From: Bin75 sp965223955
Lineage (GTDB): Bacteria; Nitrospirota; Nitrospiria; Nitrospirales; UBA8639
Direction: 5' to 3'
Assembly: GCA_965223955.1 (NCBI GenBank)
Contig: OZ245029.1
Coordinates: forward strand, 1,364,001 to 1,428,000
DNA: 64,000 bases
This document shows, in pieces, positions 8,603-16,195 of this stretch. Position 1 is the first letter of the stretch. Every line of letters starts with the position of its first letter. The notes beneath the pieces are model-generated. The model ran no database searches. It was not told the origin of the DNA and saw only the letters and a program-made list of their open reading frames with translations. The position numbers and the translations under genes are program-made.

Positions 8603-9271
8603 ATGATTCAGTTGTTCCATGTCTCCAAATTCTACGATCGATGTGTGGCACTTGATGATATCTCGTTTCGGATCGACAGAGGTGAATGTGTCATCCTGAC
8701 GGGACCGAGTGGTGCGGGAAAGACCACGCTGCTGAAGGTGATCTTTGGCGCCGAGTTTCCGGATGCCGGACAGATTCTCGTGCAGAACCGCAACGTTGCC
8801 AGGTTACGTGGAGGCGTCATTCCCTATCTGCGTCGTACCATGGGTATCGTGCTGCAAAACTTTCAGTTGCTTCCGAAGAAAACCGTCTATGAGAACGTGG
8901 TCTTGCCGCTCATTATTCAAGGCGTCAAAAGACGCGAAGCGCGGAAACGGGTGATGGACGTCCTGAAGGCCGTCAGCATGGACCATAAACAGACGATCCG
9001 CACGGGTGTTCTCTCGGCCGGAGAGCAACAACGAATTTGTATTGCACGGGCTATCGTGAACAGCCCCATTCTGTTGTTGGCCGACGAACCGACGGGAAAT
9101 TTGGATGCGGAATTGGCGGTTGAAATCGTGGAATTGTTTAAAAGGATTCATGCTCAGGGGACGACGATTCTCTTGGCGACGCATAACCAACGGGTGGTGG
9201 AGCAGATGAATGGTCGGGTCGTCCATCTGCAAGCAGGCCGGGTCGTGTCTGATGAAGGGGCGACGTCGTAA
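8603..9271 (+). CDS. ftsE: Cell division ATP-binding protein FtsE
   Basis: FtsE is the ATPase of the FtsEX complex, which transmits cytoplasmic ATP hydrolysis to periplasmic murein hydrolase activation during division. In 222 residues it has Walker A GPSGAGKT (about 34-41), a Q-loop, Walker B LLLADEPTGNLD and the H-loop ATHN. The signature motif reads LSAGEQQR rather than the usual LSGGEQQR, a mild variation. The stop overlaps the ftsX ATG by one base (TAATG). Confidence 0.95.
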   Translation: MIQLFHVSKFYDRCVALDDISFRIDRGECVILTGPSGAGKTTLLKVIFGAEFPDAGQILVQNRNVARLRGGVIPYLRRTMGIVLQNFQLLPKKTVYENVVLPLIIQGVKRREARKRVMDVLKAVSMDHKQTIRTGVLSAGEQQRICIARAIVNSPILLLADEPTGNLDAELAVEIVELFKRIHAQGTTILLATHNQRVVEQMNGRVVHLQAGRVVSDEGATS

Positions 9272-10167
9272 TGCGGCCGCTGTATCTGCTGCGGGAGGCG
9301 ATGACCAATCTCTACGCGAATCGAGGGAACGTGATGATCGGCATCGTCACGACGGCCTTTACCCTGGTCTGTTTCGGAGTATTTTTGTTGCTGTATCTGA
9401 ATATTAAAAATCTGACCGGAACGCTTCAGAGCGACATTGAGGTGATTGTCTATCTGGATCCTGAGGCGTCAGAACAGGTGGTGTCTCTGATACAAAAACG
9501 TCTCCGGACCGAACCGGCAGCCGTGGCGTTGACTTTCGTGTCCAAGGAACAGGCTCTTCGAGAATTTTCCGAACAATTTCCGGACGAATCTCTCTTGTTG
9601 GAAGGGATGGAAGGCAATCCGTTACCCGCGTCCCTTGTCGTCAAGTTGTCCCCGCGGTTTCTGGATACCGAATCCCTTGGTGCGTTTGCGGAACGCGTCA
9701 AGCAGCTTCCCGGTGTGACCCACGTGGCGTACAGCCAGGACTGGGTTGACACGTTGGCGATGGTGGTCAGTTACTTTGAGTTGGGGGCGGTGGTGATTGG
9801 GACGATTCTGGCCGTGGCGACGGTGACGATTATTGCGAATACGATCCGTTTGTCGTTACACACCAAAAAAGAGGAAATTGAAATCCTTCGGCTGATTGGC
9901 GCCACGGGGGTGTTTATTGCGACACCCTACGTGATCGAAGGCATGATTCTTGGGGCCGTCGGTGGCGGTCTGTCTCTGGCGTTGTTGAAAGGGGTGTTTG
10001 AATTCTTTCGATTAGAACTCAATGCGTCAGGGTGGTTCGTGGGAATGGAGCATGTTTTGCCGGTTTTCCCGAGACCGGTCTCTTTTCTTTTGGTGATGAC
10101 TGGTCTGTTGTTAGGATGTGGGAGTAGTGTGCTCTCAGTCTTCGGCTTGATGAAGGTGAGGAACTGA
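9271..10167 (+). CDS. ftsX: Cell division protein FtsX
   Basis: FtsX is the membrane subunit of FtsEX. The 298-residue protein has the expected topology: one N-terminal helix (IGIVTTAFTLVCFGVFLLLYL), an extracytoplasmic domain of about 120 residues, and three C-terminal helices. The region with LHTKKEEIEILRLIGAT is conserved in the family. It overlaps ftsE at its start and the EnvC-like gene at its stop (TGATG), so the three are translationally coupled. Confidence 0.94.
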   Translation: MRPLYLLREAMTNLYANRGNVMIGIVTTAFTLVCFGVFLLLYLNIKNLTGTLQSDIEVIVYLDPEASEQVVSLIQKRLRTEPAAVALTFVSKEQALREFSEQFPDESLLLEGMEGNPLPASLVVKLSPRFLDTESLGAFAERVKQLPGVTHVAYSQDWVDTLAMVVSYFELGAVVIGTILAVATVTIIANTIRLSLHTKKEEIEILRLIGATGVFIATPYVIEGMILGAVGGGLSLALLKGVFEFFRLELNASGWFVGMEHVLPVFPRPVSFLLVMTGLLLGCGSSVLSVFGLMKVRN

Positions 10168-11396
10168 TGGGAAATCCACAATCCGCAATCCGCAATCCGC
10201 AATCCGCAATCAAGGTTGAAAACCGCCTTCTTGTGCTCACGTCTTGTTTGGTGATGGCCGTTGGTCTCATCGCCGTCCAGCCGTCGTGGGGAGCCTCTTT
10301 GCAGGAAAAAATTGAAAAAGAAAAACAGACGCTTCAACAGTTAAAGCAGGAAATCCGGAAAACCAGGAAAGAGCGGGATCAGGCACAGAAAAAACAATCG
10401 AAGGTCCTGCAATCGATCGAGCGTCTCGATCGTCAATTGCACAAGGAACGGCGGGAAGCTGTTTCAATGAATCGGGAAATAAAACAAATCGACCGGGAAC
10501 TGGATAAAATAGATGCTCAGGTAACCAGGCTTCGATCTGACATGAACGACAAGCAGACCGTGGTTGGAACCCGTTTGAAACGACTCTATATGGAAGGGCG
10601 AGCCGGCTGGGTGTCTCCCTTGATGGCCGCGGCTTCTTATGCGCAGTTTCAACGCCGTTTGATGTATCTCTCCTCGCTTGCCACGTGGGAGCGTGATTTG
10701 TTCGAGGAATACCGGCGACAGGTGGCTCAAAGCGAACAACTTCATACCAAACAGGCGAAAATCCGTGAATCGTTGGTAGCACGGAAGAGCCACGTCGACA
10801 AAAAATTGAGCGTGATTCGAGACGTGAAGTCCCAAAAGCGCGTGGTCTTGGCGAGTTTGAAAAAAACGACGAAATCCCGTAATCAAATGCTGTCCACGCT
10901 GAATCAGGCGGAAAATCGAAAGGAAACCCTGCTCAAAAAACTGAAGCGGCGAAGTCACATTGCCACCGGGAGAACCAGGAAACGCACGACGGATTCGTTT
11001 CGAAGGGGCGCATTGTTGTGGCCTGCTGACGGCGATTTGGTAGGATTCTTCGGTCGGCAAAAACACCCGACGTTTGACACGTACGTCCGGAAGAAAGGAA
11101 TAGAAATTGCCTCAAGAGAAGGGAGTGCGATCTGGGCCGTTTCAGGCGGGGACGTCGTGTATGCGGATTGGCTCAGAGGGTATGGACTTGTGGTTATTGT
11201 GGATCACGGCAATAATTACTTTACGTTCTATGCCCATGCCTCCAAGTTGTTGGTGAAAGAGGGGGCAACGGTTGCCAAAGGAGCCGTGCTTGGGGAAACC
11301 GGATCCTCCGGATTGACCAATAGAAACATCTTATACTTTGAGTTACGGAAAGGAACCAAGCCGGTGAACCCGTTGGGCTGGTTGGCCAAACGGTGA
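10167..11396 (+). CDS. envC: EnvC-like murein hydrolase activator (M23)
   Basis: The product is a secreted coiled-coil plus LytM/M23 protein of 409 residues. EnvC-type proteins bind FtsX and activate amidases at the septum, and this one directly follows ftsEX. After an odd N-terminus, a signal peptide (LLVLTSCLVMAVGLIAV, then WGA) is followed by coiled coil over residues about 50-270. A C-terminal M23 fold has GKGIEIASREGSAIWAV and VDHGNNYFTFYAH. The first metal-ligand motif, usually HxxxD, reads K-KGIEIA, so it is degenerate, as expected for a non-catalytic activator. Residues 3-22 are three NPQSAIR-type repeats produced by the R6 heptamer array. Confidence 0.9.
   Translation: MGNPQSAIRNPQSAIKVENRLLVLTSCLVMAVGLIAVQPSWGASLQEKIEKEKQTLQQLKQEIRKTRKERDQAQKKQSKVLQSIERLDRQLHKERREAVSMNREIKQIDRELDKIDAQVTRLRSDMNDKQTVVGTRLKRLYMEGRAGWVSPLMAAASYAQFQRRLMYLSSLATWERDLFEEYRRQVAQSEQLHTKQAKIRESLVARKSHVDKKLSVIRDVKSQKRVVLASLKKTTKSRNQMLSTLNQAENRKETLLKKLKRRSHIATGRTRKRTTDSFRRGALLWPADGDLVGFFGRQKHPTFDTYVRKKGIEIASREGSAIWAVSGGDVVYADWLRGYGLVVIVDHGNNYFTFYAHASKLLVKEGATVAKGAVLGETGSSGLTNRNILYFELRKGTKPVNPLGWLAKR
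10170..10212 (+). repeat. R6 heptamer array inside the envC start
   Basis: Tandem ATCCGCA-type heptanucleotides run from just after the envC ATG. Because three heptamers are 21 bases, they encode a repeating NPQSAIR heptapeptide. The same heptamer family occurs at 14207-14284, 39232-39262 and 63222-63337. Confidence 0.85.
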
Positions 11397-11574
11397 GCAT
11401 GTCCGGAACCGGCATGATTTTTTTATTCTTATGTTTGCCCTATAGCATCCTCTCCCTTGATGGGAGAGGATGAAGGTGAAGGTGGATCAGGGTGAGGGGG
11501 AAGAGGTGGGGCCCCGCTACAAATTGCGGGAGTACACCATGTTCATTGTCTTTTTAAGGAGTTAGGACGTCGCT
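11397..11574. repeat. R5 palindromic repeat between envC and ctpA
   Basis: Positions 11448-11510 carry a CCTCTCCCTTGATGGGAGAGG hairpin-type unit (R5, quoted only in part elsewhere) followed by a G-rich GGGTGAGGGG tail. A second short inverted repeat, CCCGC/GCGGG, is at about 11514-11531. The ctpA ribosome binding site AAGGAG lies at about 11556-11561. Confidence 0.7.
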
Positions 11575-12897
11575 ATGGAAAAGGAACGCTCTTCAATAAC
11601 GTGGGTTTCCGGGCTGGTTGTGTTCGGTGCACTCGTCCTGGGGTTGATGCTTGGAAAAGGAGTAGAAAAAACAAGCCATGCCAGTGAATCCTACGAAGAA
11701 CTCAAAGTTTTCGCGGAAGTCCTGACCCAGGTCAAGAAACATTACGTCGAAGAAGTTCAGACGAAGGATCTTGTCCATGGGGCCGTTCGCGGCATGCTGA
11801 AAACGTTGGATCCGCATTCCGCGTATATGACCCCGGAGATGTACAAAGAAATGAAAGTGGAAACCAAGGGGGAATTTGAGGGATTAGGAATCCAGATTGG
11901 GATCAAGGATCATCACGTCACCGTCATTGCTCCCATTGAAGGGACACCCGCTCATGCGGCGGGTATCGAAAGCGGAGACGTGATTTTGAAGGTCGATGAG
12001 ACGCCGACGAAAGACCTGACGCTGATGGAAGCGGTGCAACGTATGCGAGGGCCCAAGGGGACCGCGGTCACGCTGACGGTCGAGCGAGAAGGGGCCTCGG
12101 ACACTCTGAGTTTCACCTTGATTCGGGATACGATAAAGATTCGCAGTGTCCGGTCCCGGACCTTGGACGATCGCATCGGCTACGTCCGGATCTCACAGTT
12201 CCAGGAATCCACGCCCAAAGATCTTGGCCGGGAATTAGTGAAGTTGCAAGACGAGGGCACTCAGGGTCTCATCCTGGATTTACGCAATAACCCTGGGGGA
12301 TTATTATCCTCGGCGGTTGGGGTATCCGAGCAATTTTTGCAGCCTGACACCTTAGTCGTGTCGGTCAAGGGCCGCGATGGGCGGAAAGATGAGTATCGCG
12401 CCAGCCCGCCGATGGATCCCCATGAATATCCGATGATCGTGTTGGTCAATCAGGGCTCTGCAAGTGCGTCGGAAATCGTGGCTGCCGCGATGCAGGATTG
12501 GGGGAAAGCCGTCATTCTGGGGAAGACGACGTTTGGAAAGGGCTCCGTGCAGACGATTCTCCCGTTGTCGGATGGGTCGGGACTTCGGCTGACGACGGCG
12601 AAATATTATACGCCCAGCGGTGAGTCGATCCATTCCGTTGGCGTCAAACCGGATATCGTGGTGGAGCCAAAACCGATCATCTTGGATGAGGAACAAAAAG
12701 ACAAGGAACAAAAAGAGGCGACTTCCCCGGAAGAGGACGACCGCTCGACCTCGGACAATGAACAGGGCAATGCTCCGGATACGCAAAAAGATCTTGAAGC
12801 GGAATTAATGAAAAAGGACGTGCAGCTTCAAAAGGCGATCGAGTTGATCAAGACCTGGAAAGTCTTCAAAGGCCTGCATCCTCTCGAATCGGCATAG
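11575..12897 (+). CDS. ctpA: C-terminal processing protease CtpA (S41)
   Basis: A periplasmic serine protease of the S41 family that trims the C-termini of exported proteins and, in several bacteria, controls murein hydrolases. The 440 residues comprise an N-terminal signal/anchor (VVFGALVLGLMLGKG), a PDZ domain (about residues 95-180, with GIESGDVILKVD) and the S41 core. Core motifs include LDLRNNPGGLLSSAV, GSASASEIVAAAMQD (catalytic Ser) and GKTTFGKGSVQT (catalytic Lys). The tail from about residue 370 is a charged, Glu/Lys-rich linker. Its position after ftsEX-envC suggests a role in cell-wall remodelling. Confidence 0.95.
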   Translation: MEKERSSITWVSGLVVFGALVLGLMLGKGVEKTSHASESYEELKVFAEVLTQVKKHYVEEVQTKDLVHGAVRGMLKTLDPHSAYMTPEMYKEMKVETKGEFEGLGIQIGIKDHHVTVIAPIEGTPAHAAGIESGDVILKVDETPTKDLTLMEAVQRMRGPKGTAVTLTVEREGASDTLSFTLIRDTIKIRSVRSRTLDDRIGYVRISQFQESTPKDLGRELVKLQDEGTQGLILDLRNNPGGLLSSAVGVSEQFLQPDTLVVSVKGRDGRKDEYRASPPMDPHEYPMIVLVNQGSASASEIVAAAMQDWGKAVILGKTTFGKGSVQTILPLSDGSGLRLTTAKYYTPSGESIHSVGVKPDIVVEPKPIILDEEQKDKEQKEATSPEEDDRSTSDNEQGNAPDTQKDLEAELMKKDVQLQKAIELIKTWKVFKGLHPLESA

Positions 12898-12902
12898 ACG
12901 GG

Positions 12903-13139
12903 TTACAGGTTGAGGATAATGGCGGTACTGGTTTTGATGACGCCGTCCACGCCGCGTATCCGTGAAAGAACCAATTCGTTGAGGCTCTCCAACGTCTCCG
13001 CTTCAATTTGAACCACGAGATCAAAAGGACCGGCGACGGCATCGACTTTCTTCACCCGAGGAATGCGGGTGATGGTTTTGTACGCACTTTTCGTGTGATC
13101 TCCCGCCACGTCAACCATGATAAACGCAGAGACGGCCAT
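12903..13139 (-). CDS. Stand-alone Lrp/AsnC ligand-binding (RAM) domain protein
   Basis: A 78-residue protein matching only the C-terminal RAM domain of Lrp/AsnC regulators, without a DNA-binding domain: AFIMVDVAG, VDAVAGPFDLVVQIEAET and RIRGVDGVIKTSTAIIL. Such proteins form dimer/octamer rings that bind amino acids or modulate full-length Lrp homologues. It converges on ctpA with only five bases between the stops. Confidence 0.85.
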   Translation of the reverse strand: MAVSAFIMVDVAGDHTKSAYKTITRIPRVKKVDAVAGPFDLVVQIEAETLESLNELVLSRIRGVDGVIKTSTAIILNL

Positions 13140-13308
13140 GATCGGTTCTTTCCTTTTGTACGGGTAGGGCGCGCAGTCCTTTTCCCTCGACAGATCCTCC
13201 GCTAAAACCTGCGGGGACAGGCGTCGGGGGCAAGGCTAAAGTCTGCGAGGATTGGCATCGGGGAAAGGTGCTTCTGCGAGTGACCTTATCAAAGGCTGTG
13301 CCACCCGG

Positions 13309-13791
13309 TCAATCACTCCTCGAGTGTTCGCGTAAACGTTGAATGGCCGCGAGCAGTTCATCCGCGGTCACGCTGACCCCCGGTCGCGTCCTCAACAGAT
13401 GAGAACGGGCAAGTGTCTCCAGATCATCGAGCGTCCGGATTCCGAGTCGATAATACAAGTCATGCACAATGGGGTCGGAAAGGCCGGGAAGAACGATCCA
13501 TTGACGAATGGCGGGTGGCAGGGGCGTTGTGAGCTCTTCATAAGCCTTGATCGCGCCGGTCTCCACGTATTCGTGAATTTTTGCCGCGAGGTCTTTGCCA
13601 ATGCCGGGAAGGGTTTGGAGATCCCCTGCCTGCGCAAGCTCGGCAATGGGCGACTCCAGGTTGGCGATCGTGTCGGCTGCCCGTTTATAGGCCCGAATCC
13701 GATAGGGATTTTCTCCATTGTTCTTCAACAACTCTGCCATGGACAGGAAAAGATTGGCGAGCGTGTTGTTTGAGTCGTGGTCGGTCGGCAT
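13309..13791 (-). CDS. PolX-type helix-hairpin-helix protein
   Basis: A 160-residue protein resembling the N-terminal 8-kDa/HhH part of family X DNA polymerases: LANLFLSMAELLKNNGENPYRIRAY-type start, then LQTLPGIGKDLAAKIHEYVETG, a canonical helix-hairpin-helix. A second degenerate HhH follows near residues 95-150. No polymerase palm or PHP domain follows, so it is either a DNA-binding fragment or a stand-alone family. The upstream gap to thiS is on the opposite strand. Confidence 0.8.
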   Translation of the reverse strand: MPTDHDSNNTLANLFLSMAELLKNNGENPYRIRAYKRAADTIANLESPIAELAQAGDLQTLPGIGKDLAAKIHEYVETGAIKAYEELTTPLPPAIRQWIVLPGLSDPIVHDLYYRLGIRTLDDLETLARSHLLRTRPGVSVTADELLAAIQRLREHSRSD

Positions 13792-13992
13792 ACCGTGAAT
13801 TCATTTGAGAAGGTGATTCTATTGTAAAAGATTGTGCTTGGCGATGATAGGTTCTTCGGCCTTTGCACATCGAAAAGGCCGCGTTCCCAAATTGACAAGG
13901 CTTGAGAGGCTCTCGTAGGATGCTGGCAAGTCACCGGAGACACGTTCGGAATGAATAGAGCGTGACGGAGGTTTTTCGAAAACGTTCCACGC

Positions 13993-14202
13993 ATGCATAT
14001 TCAAGTCAATGGAGAGTCACGCCAGGTGCGTGAGGAGATAAACGTGACGGGACTGCTCCAGGATTTGCAGTTGAACGTTGAACGAGTGGCGGTCGAGATC
14101 AATCTTGAAATCCTTGATCGACGGGACTTTGATGCCAAGATTCTGGAGGAAGGTGACCGCATTGAAATTATGAGTTTCATCGGAGGCGGAAATGATTTCT
14201 GA
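13993..14202 (+). CDS. thiS: Thiamine biosynthesis sulfur carrier ThiS
   Basis: A 69-residue beta-grasp sulfur carrier that donates sulfur to ThiG for the thiazole ring. The start MHIQVNGESRQV and the internal VAVEIN motif fit ThiS. The family's C-terminal Gly-Gly, which is adenylated and thiocarboxylated, is present as IGGG but is followed by three further residues (NDF). Those would have to be removed, or the chemistry is altered. It is followed by thiG after 101 bases that contain R6 heptamers. No thiF is in the window. Confidence 0.85.
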   Translation: MHIQVNGESRQVREEINVTGLLQDLQLNVERVAVEINLEILDRRDFDAKILEEGDRIEIMSFIGGGNDF

Positions 14203-14303
14203 TTTTTGATCTTGGATTGCGGATTGCAAAAATCCACAATCCACAATTTTCAATCCACAATCCACAATCCAAAATCCACAATTCTTCTTAAAGGACAGAG
14301 ACA
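14203..14303. repeat. R6 heptamer array between thiS and thiG
   Basis: Positions 14207-14284 consist of ATCCACA / ATCCGCA / TGGATTG heptamers in both orientations, giving a possible hairpin between the inverted blocks. The thiG ribosome binding site AAAGGACAG follows at about 14290-14299. Confidence 0.8.
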
Positions 14304-15077
14304 ATGCGTGACGATCGTTTGACCATAGCCGGGCGAGAGTTCCGGTCCCGTTTGTGGGTGGGAACGGGCAAGTATAAGGATTTTATCGAGACGAAGAAAG
14401 CCATTGACATGTCCGGCGCGGACGTCGTCACCGTCGCCGTACGTCGAGTCAATATCACGGACAGAAATTCCGAGAATCTTCTGGATTATCTTGATCCCAA
14501 ACACTACACCATTCTTCCCAATACCGCGGGCTGCTACACGGTGGAGGATGCGGTCCGCTATGCGCGGTTGGCCCGTGCTGCCGGGGTATCGGATTTGGTC
14601 AAGCTCGAGGTGATCGGCGATGAGCGGACCTTATTTCCCGATACCGCCGGACTCATTGAGGCCGCCAAGATATTGATCAAGGAGGGATTCGTGGTGTTAC
14701 CGTATACCAACGACGATCCCATCGTGGCACAAAAGCTGGTCGATATCGGATGCCCGGCGGTCATGCCCTTGGCGGCCCCCATTGGTTCCGGATTGGGAAT
14801 ACGCAATCCCTACAATTTGAAGATCATCCTCGAAACCGTGAACGTGCCCGTGATTGTGGATGCGGGCGTGGGCACCGCTTCCGATGCCGCCTTGGCCATG
14901 GAATACGGAGCCGATGCGGTGTTGATGAATACCGCGATCGCGGGGGCACAAGAGCCCATTACCATGGCCGAGGCGATGAAGTATGCGGTAGAGGCCGGCC
15001 GGTTGGCGTATAAAGCCGGGCGCATTCCTCGGAAACTCTATGCCACAGCAAGTAGTCCGATCGAAGGCATGTTGTAG
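14304..15077 (+). CDS. thiG: Thiazole synthase ThiG
   Basis: ThiG condenses 1-deoxy-D-xylulose 5-phosphate, dehydroglycine and ThiS-thiocarboxylate into the thiazole phosphate of thiamine. The 257-residue TIM-barrel protein has GREFRSRLWVGTGKY near the N-terminus and the catalytic Lys in LVKLEVIGD. It also shows VLPYTNDDP, CPAVMPLAAPIGSG-type loop, GVGTASDAALAMEYGADAV and NTAIAGA. It lies between thiS and thiE in a compact thiazole/coupling set. Confidence 0.98.
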   Translation: MRDDRLTIAGREFRSRLWVGTGKYKDFIETKKAIDMSGADVVTVAVRRVNITDRNSENLLDYLDPKHYTILPNTAGCYTVEDAVRYARLARAAGVSDLVKLEVIGDERTLFPDTAGLIEAAKILIKEGFVVLPYTNDDPIVAQKLVDIGCPAVMPLAAPIGSGLGIRNPYNLKIILETVNVPVIVDAGVGTASDAALAMEYGADAVLMNTAIAGAQEPITMAEAMKYAVEAGRLAYKAGRIPRKLYATASSPIEGML

Positions 15078-15146
15078 ATCGACGTTGAACGTGCTCTCCG
15101 ATGTGTCATTGGTATGAAAATAACTTCAAGCAGGCTGCCTTTTCTG

Positions 15147-15295
15147 TTCCCCTCCTTTGCTTGTCCTGAGCGTAGCCGAAGGATCGGGAGGGGTGAGGGG
15201 AGGTAGAGGCCGTGGCCAGGACGGTGGAACCCCATGCTCTATGGCCGGTTGGCTCTACCCCACCTGCCCTCCCCTTACAAAGGGGAGGAAAAAGG
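15147..15295. repeat. R1 long palindromic repeat, with embedded R4
   Basis: A copy of R1: one arm begins TTCCCCTCCTTTG and ends GGGGAGGTAGAG, the centre is variable, and the other arm runs from CTCTACCCCACC to AAAGGGGAGG. The first arm carries an R4 unit (about 15162-15185) where other copies have a short TTGTAAGGA loop. This element fills most of the 305-base thiG-thiE gap; a hairpin of this kind may attenuate transcription into thiE. Confidence 0.8.
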
Positions 15296-15381
15296 GACAA
15301 ACCATGTCCGGCTTGCACACCCAGGACTCGATCCGGGGGTTGGGGTGAGGGGGCTGACAGAGTCGACCGTCGAGGCCTTCG

Positions 15382-16029
15382 GTGTTTGTGACAACGAGCC
15401 GTCTCCCGCCTTTGTACGTAGTCACCGACCGCCACCAGACCGGAGAGGACAGATTACTCCGGATCCTCGGAGACATCATCCCTGAACAGGGGATGATGGT
15501 CCAAATTCGGGAAAGAGACCTCGGATCCCGAGAACTTCTGCGGTTTGTGGAGACAGTCCACCGGCTGGCGCGTCCCTTCCGTGTTTTGTGTTTCATCAAT
15601 GACCGCGTGGATCTCGTCCTCGCCACCCAGGCAGCGGGCGTACATCTTCGTTCGGACAGCATGCCCACCAAAGAGGCCCGGAAATGTCTGGGGGCAGGCT
15701 ATCTCATCGGGAAGTCGGTCCATTCCGCCGAAGAGGCCCTCCAAAGCGAGAAAGAAGGTGCGGACTTCGTTGTGCTCGGACCGGTGTATGAGACACCTTC
15801 AAAACGGCAGTATGGCCCCCCGTTAGGCGTCCCCGTTATTCGTGAAGCCAGCCGGCACTGTACCATTCCCGTGTATGCGATTGGCGGGATGACGCCTTCT
15901 CGCGTGGAGAACGTGATGGCGTCCGGCGCCGCCGGCGTCGCGGTCGTTTCTTCAATTTTCCAGGCCGCGTCTCCACGTGAAGCGGTGACGACGTATTCCA
16001 CGCAATTGCGCAAATGGCGACCACGGTAA
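15382..16029 (+). CDS. thiE: Thiamine-phosphate synthase ThiE
   Basis: ThiE joins the pyrimidine pyrophosphate and thiazole phosphate to make thiamine monophosphate. The 215-residue TIM-barrel has YVVTDRHQTG, MVQIRERDL (pyrophosphate/Mg site), LCFINDRVDLVL, AAGVHLRSDSMPT and VYAIGGMTPSRV. The motif order matches ThiE, and the neighbours thiS-thiG support it. TenI-like paralogues are possible but usually lack several of these residues. The GTG at 15382 or the one at 15388 may be used; no strong ribosome binding site is visible. Confidence 0.88.
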   Translation: MFVTTSRLPPLYVVTDRHQTGEDRLLRILGDIIPEQGMMVQIRERDLGSRELLRFVETVHRLARPFRVLCFINDRVDLVLATQAAGVHLRSDSMPTKEARKCLGAGYLIGKSVHSAEEALQSEKEGADFVVLGPVYETPSKRQYGPPLGVPVIREASRHCTIPVYAIGGMTPSRVENVMASGAAGVAVVSSIFQAASPREAVTTYSTQLRKWRPR

Positions 16030-16047
16030 CACGGTCGCCTTTATAGA

Positions 16048-16076
16048 TTGACCCTTCCCAAAGCCAGTGCTAAAAT
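16048..16076 (+). promoter_or_regulatory. Sigma-70-type promoter of the proteasome block
   Basis: TTGACC at 16048-16053, a 17-base spacer and TAAAAT at 16071-16076 form a near-consensus promoter. The ARC ATG is 119 bases downstream of the -10, leaving a leader of about 110 bases that encodes a possible 22-codon ORF starting at 16108. Confidence 0.65.
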
Positions 16077-16195
16077 TTATTCCCTGAGGAGCGGGAACGG
16101 CGGGCTCATGGGGGTTGAGCCGTATCAAGGTTTCAGCGTGGAGAAAGGAATCGGACTGGCGCTCTTTTTGTTGTGATCGAGCAAGGGAAGATTCT

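Noticed and set aside
13792..13992. TPP riboswitch upstream of thiS
   Set aside because: The conserved CTGAGA and downstream pairing elements of the thi-box cannot be found in this stretch.
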